64,000 nt of DNA from Nonomuraea endophytica (GCF_014203235.1 NZ_JACHIN010000024.1:62001-126000), one strand, 5' to 3'. Shown: positions 25,648 to 35,361, numbered from the stretch's first letter. The notes: a model not told the origin generated them from the sequence alone. Translations and numbers: made by a program.

Positions 25648-26790
25648 TCAGACACGGGGTCGATACCTGCCAGACAATCGGGCCAGTTTTAGGCCAAGAT
25701 GCAGGGCCAGCCGTTCGCCGCCGTCCTTGAGGTCGGTTTGGGCGAGTTCCTCGACGCGCTGCAGCCGGTAGTAAAGGGAGGTCCGGTGCAGCCGCAGGAC
25801 GCGCGAGGTGGCCACGGCGCTGCCGGCCAGGTCCAGATAGGTCTCCAGCGTCTCCAGCAGCGGCAGGTGCTGGGGGTCGGCCAACAGGTGTTCGAGGCCG
25901 GGGTGGAGCTCGTGGTCGGGCAGGCCGGTCAGCAGCCGGTAGACGCCCAGCCGCGCCCACTCGGCCGACGGGCCCAGGCCGGGGACGCGGGCGGCGGTCT
26001 CGGCCGCGTGCAGGGCCTCGGTGTAGGAGCCCGCCGCGTCGGCGAGCGCGGGCCGCGTACGCCCGACCCCCACCACCACGGGTACGGCCAGCGCCGCGTG
26101 CACGTCCTCGGCCGGGACGGCGGGCCCGGCGACGAGCAGCACGCCGTGGTCGTAGCGGACCAGGTGCAGCGGATGGTGACCGGACAGCCGGCGGCGCAGG
26201 GCAAGCAACCCCTGCTCCAGCGCCATCCGCAGCGGCTCGTCGGGTTCGGCGGCCACGGGCCTGGCCACCAGCGCGGTCACCGGCTGTCCCTGCGGGAAGG
26301 CGCCGGCCTCGATGAGCTGGCGGGCCGCGTCGCGCTCGCCGAGCAGGACGCCGGTGACCGCCTCCAGTTCGCGGTGTGAGGCGAGCCCGGTGGCCAGGCT
26401 CTCGTGGAACAACGCCATGGCCAGCAGAGGAGCGGAAGCGGCGGCCAGGGCGATGTCGGCGTCGGGCATCTCGGGCTCGGCGTCGATGAACCAGAGGAAG
26501 CCGAGCAGGGCGCTGCCGTGCCGTACCGGAACGCAGACGCGCGGCAGCAGGCCGAGCGGGGGCGCGCCCGGGGTGCGCAGCGGGGCGCTCGCGTCGTGGA
26601 TGCCGGCGGCGCGCAGCCAGGCGCGGACCTCGGGGGTGGTGTGGCGGCGCAGGATGGAGTCGCGGCGGATGTCGTCCATCGCGCCGCTCTGCTCGCTGTA
26701 GGCGACCACCCGCTGCACCCGGTCCTCCAGGAGGAGGGGCCGGTCGAGGCGGGCGGCGAGGTCGTCCACGATGCGTTGAAGATCAGCCAC
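25648..26790 (-). CDS. PucR-family transcriptional regulator
   Basis: This 380-residue protein has an N-terminal GAF-like region (about 1-130), a middle GGDEF-like domain and the PucR C-terminal HTH: LLETLETYLDLAGSAVATSRVLRLHRTSLYYRLQRVEEL. PucR proteins activate purine or amino-compound catabolism. The gene is upstream of, and same strand as, the amidohydrolase, so that gene is the likely target. A 12-base inverted repeat lies 18 bases before its start. Confidence 0.9.
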   Translation of the reverse strand: MADLQRIVDDLAARLDRPLLLEDRVQRVVAYSEQSGAMDDIRRDSILRRHTTPEVRAWLRAAGIHDASAPLRTPGAPPLGLLPRVCVPVRHGSALLGFLWFIDAEPEMPDADIALAAASAPLLAMALFHESLATGLASHRELEAVTGVLLGERDAARQLIEAGAFPQGQPVTALVARPVAAEPDEPLRMALEQGLLALRRRLSGHHPLHLVRYDHGVLLVAGPAVPAEDVHAALAVPVVVGVGRTRPALADAAGSYTEALHAAETAARVPGLGPSAEWARLGVYRLLTGLPDHELHPGLEHLLADPQHLPLLETLETYLDLAGSAVATSRVLRLHRTSLYYRLQRVEELAQTDLKDGGERLALHLGLKLARLSGRYRPRV

Positions 26791-26807
26791 CGGTCACCAG
26801 GCGATTT

Positions 26808-26819
26808 CGACATTTGTCG
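26808..26819. promoter_or_regulatory. Inverted repeat upstream of pucR-like gene
   Basis: CGACA-TT-TGTCG is a perfect 5-2-5 inverted repeat between the PucR start (26790) and the divergent protease gene (26891). A candidate operator for either. Confidence 0.35.
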
Positions 26820-26890
26820 GATAGGAAGTGATGGCTCTTCCCTACAACTGATCGGTGATCTCCGTCAATAACGTATATACCGTCCAATCC

Positions 26891-28999
26891 GTGAATCTCC
26901 CGAAGAAGCTGCTTAAAGGCCTTTTAGCGGGCATCGTGCTCGTCCCGCTCGCCTGGACAGCCACCCCCGCTTCCGCAGCACCTCCCACCGACCCTGAACA
27001 CCCCTGGCGCCAGGACCACTGGCCGCAGACCCAGCCCTGGCAGCGCGACGAGCCCGAAGGGGCCCAGGCGCTCCGCTCGCAACCCGGCGACGGCCCGCTC
27101 AAGCCGATCGACCCGCAGAACTGGGAGAACCCGGACCACATGACGTGGGCCGACTACAAGAAGCCCCCCGGCACCAAGTGGAACGACCCGAACGTCAAGG
27201 GCTCCAAGCGCACGTTCAAGGGCGCGCTGGTGCTGCTGGACTACCCCAACCAGCCGTTCGTGGTCACCCAGCCGAAGGGCTCGACGGTCTACAAGAACCC
27301 CAGCGCCGAGGCGCACGACGTGCCGCGCGGCGAGGTCGCCAAGTTCTACCAGGACTTCCTCAACACCCCGAACGCCCTCAACAAGGGGCACACCATCCAC
27401 GAGTACTGGATGGAGGACTCCGGCGGCCGGATCGGCGTCGAGCTGACCGGCTTCGGCCCGTACACGCTGACCGGCAAGGACCACGAGTACGCCATGGAGT
27501 TCCAGGGCGGCACCGGCTGCCCGGCGGGCGACAGCTGCAACAAGAACCTGCGCACCGAGGGCAACGCGCTCTGGATCGGCGACATCGGGCCCGAGGAGGC
27601 CGCGAAGTTCGACTTCATCTTCTACCTGAGCGCCGGCCAGGACGAATCGGCCACCTGGCAAGAGTTCGGAATGATGAAATTTCCGACCAAGGAGGACGTG
27701 ACCGAGGAGTTCGGGCCTGACGACCCCAACCTCCCCAACTGGGTCAGGACCCGGTACGTCGAGTGGACCTCCTGGCAGGCCGGCTCCAACTTCTGGCCCA
27801 ACGCCCGCTTCGGCGTCGACTCCGTCCAGGCCGAGAGCTCCGGCATGGCCGTCTACGCCCACGAGCTGAGCCACATCTTCGGCATCGCCGACAACTACAA
27901 CAACCCGTACGGCGTGCCGCCCAGAAGGGCGTACACCGGCATCTGGGAGATGCTCAGCCGAGGCAGCTTCAACGGACCCGGCGGCCCGCACAGCCGCTGG
28001 CTGATCCCGCCGACCTCCGGCGCGTCCATGGGCGCCCAGCACATGCTCCGCAACAAGATCAAGCTGGAGATGGTCGACGAGGCCAACGTGCTGCGCCTGT
28101 CGCGCGAGGCGCTCGACGACTCCGGCCTGGTCACCGCGAAGATCACCGCCCGCACCGTCCAGCCGGGCCCGACCGGCCTGTCGGGCGTCAACCTGCAGTT
28201 CGACACCGGCGACAAGTCGCCCGCCTGCGACCCGGCCCAGAACCCGCTGTGCGACGGCGGCGGCTACGAGAACTACACCGTCGAGGTCGTCGACAGGATG
28301 GGCACCGACTCCTTCACCCCCGACTCCGGCGTGCTCCTGGCCAAGACCAAGAACGAGGACCGGGCGCCGTTCGAGTGGGTGATCGACGCCAACCCGCAGG
28401 ACATCGGCATGACCGACTACGTCCTGCCCGACGGCACCAAGGTCCCGATCACGATCGGCGACTACCGGCAGCTGTCCGACGCCCTCTTCCACGCCGGAAC
28501 CGACTCCGGCAGCGAGTACGAGTTCGTCGACCAGGCCAACCGCCTGCACTTCTACGTCACCGACGTCAAGCGCGACCGCAAGGGCGTGCTGTCCTACACG
28601 GTCGCCATCCGCTCCCTGGACGGCTCCGGCCCGCAGAAGCGCGGCGTCAAGGTCCTGCCCGCCATCGGCCTGCCCACCGCCAAGGGCGTGTCCACCTGCA
28701 AGTTCCCGCTGTTCAACACCGGCAGGGCCGCCCCGGCCGCCGGGCAGCACCCCGAGGACGTCAGCGCCTACCTCAACGGTGACATCTACCGCCTGAAGGC
28801 CGAGGTCCAGGGCCGTGGCTGGAGCGCCAAGCTGCCCAACGCCCTGGCCGCCGTCGACTTCGGCAAGAACGAGCTCGTCACCGTCAACGCCGTGCGCGGC
28901 GCCGGAGGCAGCCGTCTGGCCCAGGTCAAGCTCACCGCCACCTCGGAGAGCGACCCCGCCAAGACCGTGACCGCCACCTGCCAGGTGATCGGTCTCTGA
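26891..28999 (+). CDS. Secreted M6-like zinc metalloprotease
   Basis: The product is 702 residues from GTG 26891, which places a clean signal peptide at the start (NLPKKLLKGLLAGIVLVPLAW...ASA). The in-frame GTG at 26855 would add 12 residues before it. The catalytic site is VYAHELSHIFGIADNYNNP (HExxH plus downstream D-N). Upstream blocks HTIHEYWMEDSGGRIGVEL and FDFIFYLSAGQDES fit immune-inhibitor-A/M6 peptidases. A C-terminal beta-rich region follows. A TATATA box at 26874-26879 lies 11 bases before the GTG and there is no ribosome site, so the mRNA is probably leaderless or nearly so. Extracellular protein degradation is the likely role. Confidence 0.85.
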   Translation: MNLPKKLLKGLLAGIVLVPLAWTATPASAAPPTDPEHPWRQDHWPQTQPWQRDEPEGAQALRSQPGDGPLKPIDPQNWENPDHMTWADYKKPPGTKWNDPNVKGSKRTFKGALVLLDYPNQPFVVTQPKGSTVYKNPSAEAHDVPRGEVAKFYQDFLNTPNALNKGHTIHEYWMEDSGGRIGVELTGFGPYTLTGKDHEYAMEFQGGTGCPAGDSCNKNLRTEGNALWIGDIGPEEAAKFDFIFYLSAGQDESATWQEFGMMKFPTKEDVTEEFGPDDPNLPNWVRTRYVEWTSWQAGSNFWPNARFGVDSVQAESSGMAVYAHELSHIFGIADNYNNPYGVPPRRAYTGIWEMLSRGSFNGPGGPHSRWLIPPTSGASMGAQHMLRNKIKLEMVDEANVLRLSREALDDSGLVTAKITARTVQPGPTGLSGVNLQFDTGDKSPACDPAQNPLCDGGGYENYTVEVVDRMGTDSFTPDSGVLLAKTKNEDRAPFEWVIDANPQDIGMTDYVLPDGTKVPITIGDYRQLSDALFHAGTDSGSEYEFVDQANRLHFYVTDVKRDRKGVLSYTVAIRSLDGSGPQKRGVKVLPAIGLPTAKGVSTCKFPLFNTGRAAPAAGQHPEDVSAYLNGDIYRLKAEVQGRGWSAKLPNALAAVDFGKNELVTVNAVRGAGGSRLAQVKLTATSESDPAKTVTATCQVIGL

Positions 29000-29005
29000 C
29001 CCATA

Positions 29006-29038
29006 GATGGGGTACGGCCACGCCGGCCGTACCCCATC
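29006..29038 (+). terminator. Strong hairpin after the protease gene
   Basis: GATGGGGTACGGCC, a five-base loop ACGCC, then the exact complement GGCCGTACCCCATC: a 14-bp perfect stem starting seven bases after the TGA. There is no U tract, as usual in actinomycetes. It would end protease transcription and insulate the STAND gene. Confidence 0.85.
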
Positions 29039-29120
29039 GGCGTGCCCGGCGGGATCTTGGCGAGACCTCTGGCGCCGGCCGTACACAATCAGCTTGAATC
29101 AGCCCCGAAGGGGGTGCTTC

Positions 29121-31631
29121 TTGACCGGCCCGCTACGTCTTCCCGACGAGCCGATGCCCGAGCCCAAGCCGAGAAGGCGCAGGGTGCCGCTGGCCGCGCC
29201 CGTCGCGGCGGGTGTCGCGGCGGCGGCGGCGAGCATCCTGGCGGCCTCCCTTGAATGGGAGATCCCGCCGATAGCCAAGATCGGTGTCACCGCGACCGCC
29301 GCGCTTCTGGTGGGGCTGACCACGTGGGCCACCACCGAGGGCGGCGTGCGCCCGCGGCGGCAGCGGCTGACCGCCCCAGACGCGCCGGGCCGCGCGCCCG
29401 ACCAGTGGCCGCCGGTGCCCGAGCACTTCACCGGGCGCGCCGAGTCGCTCAACGAGCTGCGCTCGGTCTTCGCCGGGCGCAGGAGGCCGAGCGAGCTCGA
29501 GCCGCCGCTGGTCGCCTCCGTGTACGGCAGGGGCGGCGTCGGCAAGTCGGCGCTGATGGCCAGGTTCGGGCACGAGGTCGCCGGCGGCTTCCCCGACGGC
29601 AGGCTCTACGCCGACCTGCGCGGCGTGGGCCCGGACGAGGTGCTGATCGGCTTCCTGCGCGCGCTCGGCGTCCGCCTCACCACCGACCCGGGCGGCGTGG
29701 AGGAGCTGCGCAAGCTCTGGCTCACCTGGACCAAGGGCCGGCGCATCCTCATCGGCCTGGACAACGCCGACGACGGCGAGCAGGTCAAACCGCTGCTGCC
29801 GGCCGACCCGGGCTGCGCCGTCATCGTCACCTCGCGCCACCCGCTGTTCCTGATGAACGCGATCGACTTCCAGCTGCCGGTCTTCAGCGAGGCCCAGAGC
29901 GTCGAACTGCTGGCCCGCCTGGCCGGCGGCGCCCGGGTCGTGGACGACCTGGAGTCGGCCAAGAAGATCGTCGGCATCTGCGACCACCTGCCGCTGGCGA
30001 TCAGCATCTGCGGCGCCCGGCTGGCCACCCGCTCCACCTGGTCCTTACGCGAGCTGGCCGGCCGCCTGGCCGACGAGCGCCGCCGCCTGGACCAGCTGGA
30101 GCTCGCGCCGAGGGTGGACAAGAGCGTGCGCGCCTCCGTGCAGCTCAGCTACGAGGACTGCACCGGCATCCAGCGCCGCCTGCTGCGCATGCTCTCCGGC
30201 CTGACCGCTCCCGACGTGCCCGGCTGGGTGGCCGGCGCGCTGCTGGACACCTCCGAGCTCGACGGCGGCGACCAGCTGGAGGCGCTGATCGACGCCCAGC
30301 TCGCCGAGTGCTCCGGCACCGACCCGACCGGCGTGATGCGCTACCGCCTGCACGACCTGGTCCGCCTGTTCGCCGCCGAACTGCCGGAGGAGCGCCGCGG
30401 GCCGGCGACGGAGCGGGTGCTGAGCGGCTACCGCCACCGCGCGGAGGCCGCCGCCCAGGATCGCTGGCCGCAGGACTGGAGCAGGGGCGGGCGGCGTTCC
30501 AGCGCCGAGGGGCAGTCGCAGGCGGCCGACTGGCTCAACGCCGAGCGGCTCAGCGTGATCGCGATGATCCACCACGCCCGCGAGCTGGAGCTGTGGGAGC
30601 AGACCTGGGCGCTGTCCAGGGCGTTCTGCTCGCTGTGCCACTCGCTGCGCGCCTACTGGGCCGACTGGCGGGCGGTCGCCGACATCGGCCACGCGGCGGC
30701 GCTGCGTACCGGCGACCGGCGGGTGCTCGGCATCGCGCTGCTCGACCGCGCCGCGGTGGCCAGCGGCGGCAGCACCGCCGACGCCGAGACGGCCCTGGAG
30801 ATCTTCACCGGGCTCGGCGAGTCCTGGTGGTCGGCCCGCTGCAGGCGCACCATCGGCATGATCCTTTACAGCGGCGGCAACCTCGACCGCGCCCAGGACT
30901 ACCTGCTTGAGGCGATCGCCGGCTTCCGCGACGTGGACGACCTGTGGTGGATGGCCCGCACCCAGCGCAACCTGGCCGAGCTCCGCCTCGCCGAGCGCCG
31001 CACCACCGAGGCGCGCGAGCTGCTGGAGGACGCGCTGGAGGTCTTCGAGCGCGACGGCAACCGCTACTCCGAGGCACAGACCCTCCGCGTGTACGGCGAG
31101 GCCCTGGCCGCCCAGGCCCGCGGCCTGCGCAGAGAGGGCGAGACCAGGGCGGCGGCCGAGCACTTCACCAGGGCGGGACTCAGCCTGGACCGGGCCACCG
31201 AGATGTTCAAGCAGCGCGGCGAGCTGTGGGAGGTGGCCCGCTGCCTGCGCTCGGCCGGAGAGGTCGGCAACCCGGCCAACAGCCTGGTCGAACTGGACCA
31301 CGTCCGCGAGTCCGGCGACATCCTGGCCGCGCTCGGCGACTCCTGGGGCGTCGCGCGCAGCGCCCAGTCGGCCGGACGGGTGCTCGGGCGCATGGGCCGG
31401 GTCGGCGAGGCCCAGGAGGAGCTGCGCCGCGCCTACGCCGCCTTCGAGGAGCTGGGCGAGCGCTGGCGGATGGCCCAGTGCCTGCGCTACCTGGGCGAGG
31501 CGCACCTGGACGCGGCCGAGCGCGAGGCCGCGGTCGAACCGCTGGAGCGGGCCAGGGAGATCTACCGCAGCCTCGGCAACGAGGCGGGCACCCGCAGGAC
31601 GCTCGAACTGCTCAGACGAGCGGCGTCCTGA
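29121..31631 (+). CDS. Membrane-anchored AfsR-like NB-ARC/TPR protein
   Basis: The product is 836 residues from TTG 29121, which has GAAGGGGG at suitable spacing; ATG 29154 without a ribosome site is the alternative. Two hydrophobic segments (about 24-43 and 51-69) precede HFTGRAESLNELRSVF, Walker A VYGRGGVGKSA (134-144), Walker B RRILIGLDNADD and CAVIVTSRHP. A winged-helix region and TPR repeats (about 480-830) follow. It lacks the SARP DNA-binding domain of AfsR, so it is a membrane-tethered STAND signalling protein with unknown partner. It converges with the next gene, overlapping 20 bases. Confidence 0.8.
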   Translation: MTGPLRLPDEPMPEPKPRRRRVPLAAPVAAGVAAAAASILAASLEWEIPPIAKIGVTATAALLVGLTTWATTEGGVRPRRQRLTAPDAPGRAPDQWPPVPEHFTGRAESLNELRSVFAGRRRPSELEPPLVASVYGRGGVGKSALMARFGHEVAGGFPDGRLYADLRGVGPDEVLIGFLRALGVRLTTDPGGVEELRKLWLTWTKGRRILIGLDNADDGEQVKPLLPADPGCAVIVTSRHPLFLMNAIDFQLPVFSEAQSVELLARLAGGARVVDDLESAKKIVGICDHLPLAISICGARLATRSTWSLRELAGRLADERRRLDQLELAPRVDKSVRASVQLSYEDCTGIQRRLLRMLSGLTAPDVPGWVAGALLDTSELDGGDQLEALIDAQLAECSGTDPTGVMRYRLHDLVRLFAAELPEERRGPATERVLSGYRHRAEAAAQDRWPQDWSRGGRRSSAEGQSQAADWLNAERLSVIAMIHHARELELWEQTWALSRAFCSLCHSLRAYWADWRAVADIGHAAALRTGDRRVLGIALLDRAAVASGGSTADAETALEIFTGLGESWWSARCRRTIGMILYSGGNLDRAQDYLLEAIAGFRDVDDLWWMARTQRNLAELRLAERRTTEARELLEDALEVFERDGNRYSEAQTLRVYGEALAAQARGLRREGETRAAAEHFTRAGLSLDRATEMFKQRGELWEVARCLRSAGEVGNPANSLVELDHVRESGDILAALGDSWGVARSAQSAGRVLGRMGRVGEAQEELRRAYAAFEELGERWRMAQCLRYLGEAHLDAAEREAAVEPLERAREIYRSLGNEAGTRRTLELLRRAAS

Positions 31632-32484
31632 GCAGTTCCCCCGCGGTCTGCCTGGCCTGGTCGATGCTCTGCTCGAAGAGCTTGCGCACCTGCGCGGCCT
31701 GGGCCGCCAGCTCCCTGATGTGGGCGCGGGCCAGGTCGTCGCGGACCGTGTCGGCGATCAGCGCCTGGTAGTCGGGCGTCCTGGCGGCCAGCGCCTCCAG
31801 CCGCAGGTGCGCGTGGTAGACCTCGTCGGCCTTGCGCACCTGCATGGCGTACTCCTCCAGGCGGCGTACCCGCTTCGACAGCGACGTCCAGGCGGCGTCC
31901 AGGGCGGTGCTGTAGGGCTTGAACGCGTCCTCCAGCGCCGAGGGCATCAGCTGGGGCACGATCTGGCCGTGCTCGGCGTGCATGGACGAGAGCTTCGCCA
32001 GCCGGGTGCCGATCTGCCAGACCTCCTCCGGCAGGGACACCCGGTTGTTGACCGAGTCGAGCAGCCCCGCCCGTTGCACGTCGGCGGCGAGAATCCGGTC
32101 CACGGCGTCCTGGGCCCGGCGCAGCAGCCGCGAGCAGGGGTAGTCCAGGTCCTGCGGGAGCACGTAGTGGGCCGAGTACTCGTAGGCCAGTTTCAGGCGC
32201 CGCCGCGCCGTGGTGTTGGAGACGCCGGTGGCCGCCCAGCGCAGCAGGGCGATCAACCCCATGCCGACGCCGGCGACGATCATCCCCTCGGTATTGGTCA
32301 GCACCCAGATCAGCAGCAGGAACCCGGGCAGCACGATGAGCAGGGCCGGGTTGAACGTCCGCTCCATCCGCCGCCCGCGGCGAGCCATGTGGAGCAGGTG
32401 CGGGCTGGCCCGGAGCTCGGCCGAGATCTCGGCCGGCAGAGAGGGGTCGATGACCAGCCGCGGGGGATGAGCGCGCGGATCCAT
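31612..32484 (-). CDS. Two-helix membrane protein of unknown function
   Basis: This 290-residue protein has a basic N-terminal segment, two hydrophobic helices (about 46-62 and 66-84: LLIVLPGFLLLIWVL and GMIVAGVGMGLIALLRW) and a long helical cytoplasmic part with probable coiled coil (for example RVRRLEEYAMQVRKADEVYHAHLRLEAL). I do not recognise a named domain. It shares its 3' end with the STAND gene on the other strand and a promoter region with the phosphatase gene. Confidence 0.7.
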   Translation of the reverse strand: MDPRAHPPRLVIDPSLPAEISAELRASPHLLHMARRGRRMERTFNPALLIVLPGFLLLIWVLTNTEGMIVAGVGMGLIALLRWAATGVSNTTARRRLKLAYEYSAHYVLPQDLDYPCSRLLRRAQDAVDRILAADVQRAGLLDSVNNRVSLPEEVWQIGTRLAKLSSMHAEHGQIVPQLMPSALEDAFKPYSTALDAAWTSLSKRVRRLEEYAMQVRKADEVYHAHLRLEALAARTPDYQALIADTVRDDLARAHIRELAAQAAQVRKLFEQSIDQARQTAGELLRTPLV

Positions 32485-32485
32485 A

Positions 32486-32507
32486 CGTTCATGTTGCGTT
32501 ATGAACG
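32486..32507. promoter_or_regulatory. Inverted repeat between divergent genes
   Basis: CGTTCAT-N8-ATGAACG is a perfect 7-8-7 inverted repeat that begins one base from the start codon of the minus-strand gene and 29 bases before the phosphatase ATG. TAGGTT (32525-32530) then lies six bases before that ATG, suggesting leaderless expression. Confidence 0.4.
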
Positions 32508-32536
32508 GGGAATTCGCTCACATGTAGGTTAATCAG

Positions 32537-33316
32537 ATGAACAGCTGGATTGAGCTACAAGGGGCAGTCAACGCTCGTGACCTGGGCGGGTTGCCGACGA
32601 AAGACGGCCGGACCACCCGCTCCGGCAGGATTTACCGATCCGACAACCTGCAGGGTCTCACCGAGAGTGACGTCTCCTACCTCGTGGGTGAGCTCAAGCT
32701 CCGGCACGTGGTGGATCTGCGCTCGCACGCCGAGGTCGCGCTGGAGGGTCCCGGCCCGCTGACCCGAGTGACCGAGGTCACCCATCACAACCTGAGCTTC
32801 TTCGCCGAGGGCGGCAAGCACACCGACGTCGAGGCGGACTCCATCGACGCCGACAAGGTGCTGCCCTGGCAGGAGCGCCAGCTGGACGAGGAACTGCGCG
32901 TCACCGGCTTCTACTTCGGCTACCTGCGCGACCGGCCGGACTCGGTTCTCGGAGCGCTGCGCGCGCTGTCGCTGGACGACGGCGCGGCCATCGTGCACTG
33001 CGCGGCCGGCAAGGACCGCACCGGCGTGGTCTCCGCGCTCGCGCTGGAGGTGGCCGGGGTGACCAGGGAGGCGATCGTGGCCGACTACACGGCCACGGGC
33101 GAGCGGATGGACCGGGTGCTGGCGCGGCTGCGCGCCAGCTCCACCTACCGCGACGACCTGGACTCGCGCCCGGCCGACGACCACATGCCGCGCGCGCCCT
33201 ACCTCGAGCAGTTCCTCGGGGTGCTCGACGACCGCTTCGGCGGGCCGCTGGAGTGGCTGCGCTCGCACGGCTGGACGCAGGACGACACCGCGGCGGTGCG
33301 GGCCCGCCTGCTCTAG
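32537..33316 (+). CDS. Tyrosine-protein phosphatase (Y_phosphatase3 type)
   Basis: This 259-residue protein has the P-loop HCAAGKDRTG (nucleophile Cys, with the Arg), preceded by the family start GAVNARDLGGLPTKDG and IYRSDNL and the Asp-containing VVDLRSHAE. This class (PtpB/lipid phosphatase-like) hydrolyses phosphotyrosine or phosphoinositides. No signal peptide is seen, so it is cytoplasmic. The gene converges with the oxidoreductase gene with two bases between stops. Confidence 0.9.
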   Translation: MNSWIELQGAVNARDLGGLPTKDGRTTRSGRIYRSDNLQGLTESDVSYLVGELKLRHVVDLRSHAEVALEGPGPLTRVTEVTHHNLSFFAEGGKHTDVEADSIDADKVLPWQERQLDEELRVTGFYFGYLRDRPDSVLGALRALSLDDGAAIVHCAAGKDRTGVVSALALEVAGVTREAIVADYTATGERMDRVLARLRASSTYRDDLDSRPADDHMPRAPYLEQFLGVLDDRFGGPLEWLRSHGWTQDDTAAVRARLL

Positions 33317-33318
33317 GT

Positions 33319-34359
33319 TCAGTCGAGGTGGGTGAGCATGCCCTGGAGGGAGGACAGGCGCGCGGCCTCGATCACCTTCAGGGCCTCCACCACGTCCGCC
33401 GGGTCCACCGGGGGCGGGCCGCCGTCCCTGAGCGCCGACTCCACGCCCCGGTAGAAGGCGAGATAGTCGCCGGGCGCCGTGGGCAGCGGGCGGGCCGCGT
33501 CGTCGGTGCCGATCAGGCCCCAGCGATCCTCCGGTTCGTCGCCGAAGCCGGGCTGGTCCGGGGTGGCTCCGGCGCGCAGCCGGTCCTCCTGGACGTCCAG
33601 GCCGTACTTGACGTAGGCGCCGGTCGAGCCCAGCACGCGGAAGCGCGGGCCCAGTTGTCCGGTGACGGCGCTCATCCACAGGTGCGAGCGCACGCCGCCG
33701 TCGTGGGTGAGCGCGACGAAGGTGTCGTCGTCGGAGCCCACGCCCTCCCGCCTGGCGTCGCTCTCGGCGTAGACGGTGCGGACCGGGCCGAACAGTTGCA
33801 GCGCCTGGTCGACCAGGTGGCTGCCGAGGTCGTAGAGCAGGCCGCCGACCTCCTGGGCGCCGCCGGACTCGCGCCAGCCGCCCTTGGGCTGAGGACGCCA
33901 GCGCTCGAAGCGCGACTCGAACCTGGCCACCCGGCCGAGCCCGCCCTCCTCCAGCAAGGCGCGCAGGGTGAGGAAGTCGCCGTCCCAGCGCCGGTTCTGG
34001 AAGACGGTCAGCAGCAGGTTCCGCTCCTTGGCCAGCGCGACCAGCCTGGTGGCCTCCTCGGCGGTCGCGGCCAGCGGCTTGTCCACGACGACCGGCAGGC
34101 CCGAGGCCAGCGCCTCGGTGGCCAGCGGGACGTGCGTGCGGTTGGGCGAGGCGACCACGACGAGGTCGCAGCGGGGGAAGAGTGACTCGGCGTCGGGTAC
34201 GGCCGCCGCGCCGTACTTGTGCTCCACCTCGGCCGCGCGCTCCGGGTTACGCGTGACCACGGCGGCCAGGCGCAGGCCCGGGGTGGCGTGGACCAGCGGC
34301 CCGTGGAAGAACTGCCCGGAGGGGCCGTAGCCGACGAGGCCAACCTGGATGTCGTCCAT
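33319..34359 (-). CDS. Gfo/Idh/MocA family oxidoreductase
   Basis: This 346-residue protein has an N-terminal Rossmann motif VGLVGYGPSGQFFHGP, the ASPNRTHVPLATEAL stretch and the catalytic-lysine motif VVDKPLA (typically EKP; here DKP). The C-terminal domain has GGWRESGGAQEVGGLLYDLGSHLVDQALQLFG. It uses NAD(P) to oxidise or reduce a sugar-like substrate; the exact substrate cannot be read. It stands 13 bases after the PAC2 gene and may be co-transcribed. Confidence 0.9.
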   Translation of the reverse strand: MDDIQVGLVGYGPSGQFFHGPLVHATPGLRLAAVVTRNPERAAEVEHKYGAAAVPDAESLFPRCDLVVVASPNRTHVPLATEALASGLPVVVDKPLAATAEEATRLVALAKERNLLLTVFQNRRWDGDFLTLRALLEEGGLGRVARFESRFERWRPQPKGGWRESGGAQEVGGLLYDLGSHLVDQALQLFGPVRTVYAESDARREGVGSDDDTFVALTHDGGVRSHLWMSAVTGQLGPRFRVLGSTGAYVKYGLDVQEDRLRAGATPDQPGFGDEPEDRWGLIGTDDAARPLPTAPGDYLAFYRGVESALRDGGPPPVDPADVVEALKVIEAARLSSLQGMLTHLD

Positions 34360-34372
34360 GGCCCCAGGTTAC

Positions 34373-35275
34373 TTAGAGATCTTCGTCCCGCTCGGCCAGG
34401 AAACGCTCGAACTGCGCCGCGAGTTCGTCGCCGGTCGGCATCGAGGACGGCTCGGCCAGCAGGCTCTCCTTGTCGGACCCGGCGGCGAAGGCGTCGTACT
34501 GCTGCTCCAGGCCCTCGATCGCGGTGGACAGCTCAGCGGAACCGCGGATCTGCTCCTCGATCTCCACGTTGGTCCGCTCGGCGGCGTCACGCAGCCCTTC
34601 CATGGGGAAGACCAGCCCGGTGCCGCGGGTGACGGCCTCCAGGGCGGTGACGGCCGCGTGGGGGTACTCGGCCTGTGAGAGGTAGTGGGGCACGTGGACG
34701 GCGTAGCCCACCGCGTCGTGGCCCTGGCCGCCCAGGCGGAACTCCAGCAGCGCCGCCATGCTGCCCGGCACCTGCACCCGGCCGAAGTTGCTGCTCTGGG
34801 GCCCGATGAGCTCGGGACGGCTGGCGTGCATGGTGATGCCGAGCGGCCGGGTGTGGGGCACGGCCATGGGGATGCCGTGCAGGGTCACGATCTTGCTCAC
34901 CTTGAGCTCGGCGAGCAGCGCGCCCACGGCCTTGGCGAACAGCTCCCACTCGCGGTCCGGCTCGGGGCCGCTGAGCACGAGGAACTGCGTGCCGGTGGCG
35001 TCGGCGGTCGAATAGACGGCCAGCTCAGGACTCTCGCAGTCCACCCACTTGTCGGTGTCAAAGGTCATGATGGGCCGGCGGGAGCGGTAGTCGAGGAGGC
35101 GGTCCACGTCGAACGTGGCCACGACCCGGTGCTCCAGCTCGGCCAGGAGGTGGCCCAGCGCCAGTCGTCCGGCGCCGCCCGCATCGACGAAACCATCGAA
35201 GTGGTACAAAAGCACCGGATCGGTCAGCTCGGGCGCATCTTTGGCGAGCTCGTAGAGATCCGTCGGGTCGAACAC
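34373..35275 (-). CDS. PAC2-family protein
   Basis: The product is 300 residues from GTG 35275 (AAAGG upstream); a longer in-frame start into the ankyrin promoter region is less likely. It has VLLYHFDGFVDAGGAG, YSTADATGTQFLVLSGPEPDREW, IVTLHGIPMAVPHTRP and VPHYLSQAEYPHAAVTALEAV, all characteristic of PAC2 proteins related to proteasome assembly chaperone 2 and found in actinobacteria that carry proteasomes. The C-terminus is helical with a Leu heptad. Cytoplasmic; precise role unknown. Confidence 0.88.
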   Translation of the reverse strand: MFDPTDLYELAKDAPELTDPVLLYHFDGFVDAGGAGRLALGHLLAELEHRVVATFDVDRLLDYRSRRPIMTFDTDKWVDCESPELAVYSTADATGTQFLVLSGPEPDREWELFAKAVGALLAELKVSKIVTLHGIPMAVPHTRPLGITMHASRPELIGPQSSNFGRVQVPGSMAALLEFRLGGQGHDAVGYAVHVPHYLSQAEYPHAAVTALEAVTRGTGLVFPMEGLRDAAERTNVEIEEQIRGSAELSTAIEGLEQQYDAFAAGSDKESLLAEPSSMPTGDELAAQFERFLAERDEDL

Positions 35276-35361
35276 GGTTGGACAGCCTTTCCCTAGGTAC
35301 TCTCCACAGCAACCTACGGCGAGCCGGAACGATTCCGTGCAGGGCACCCTATCGAGGCAGA

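Noticed and set aside
29007..29120. Upstream start for the AfsR-like gene
   Set aside because: It would begin inside the strong terminator hairpin of the protease gene.
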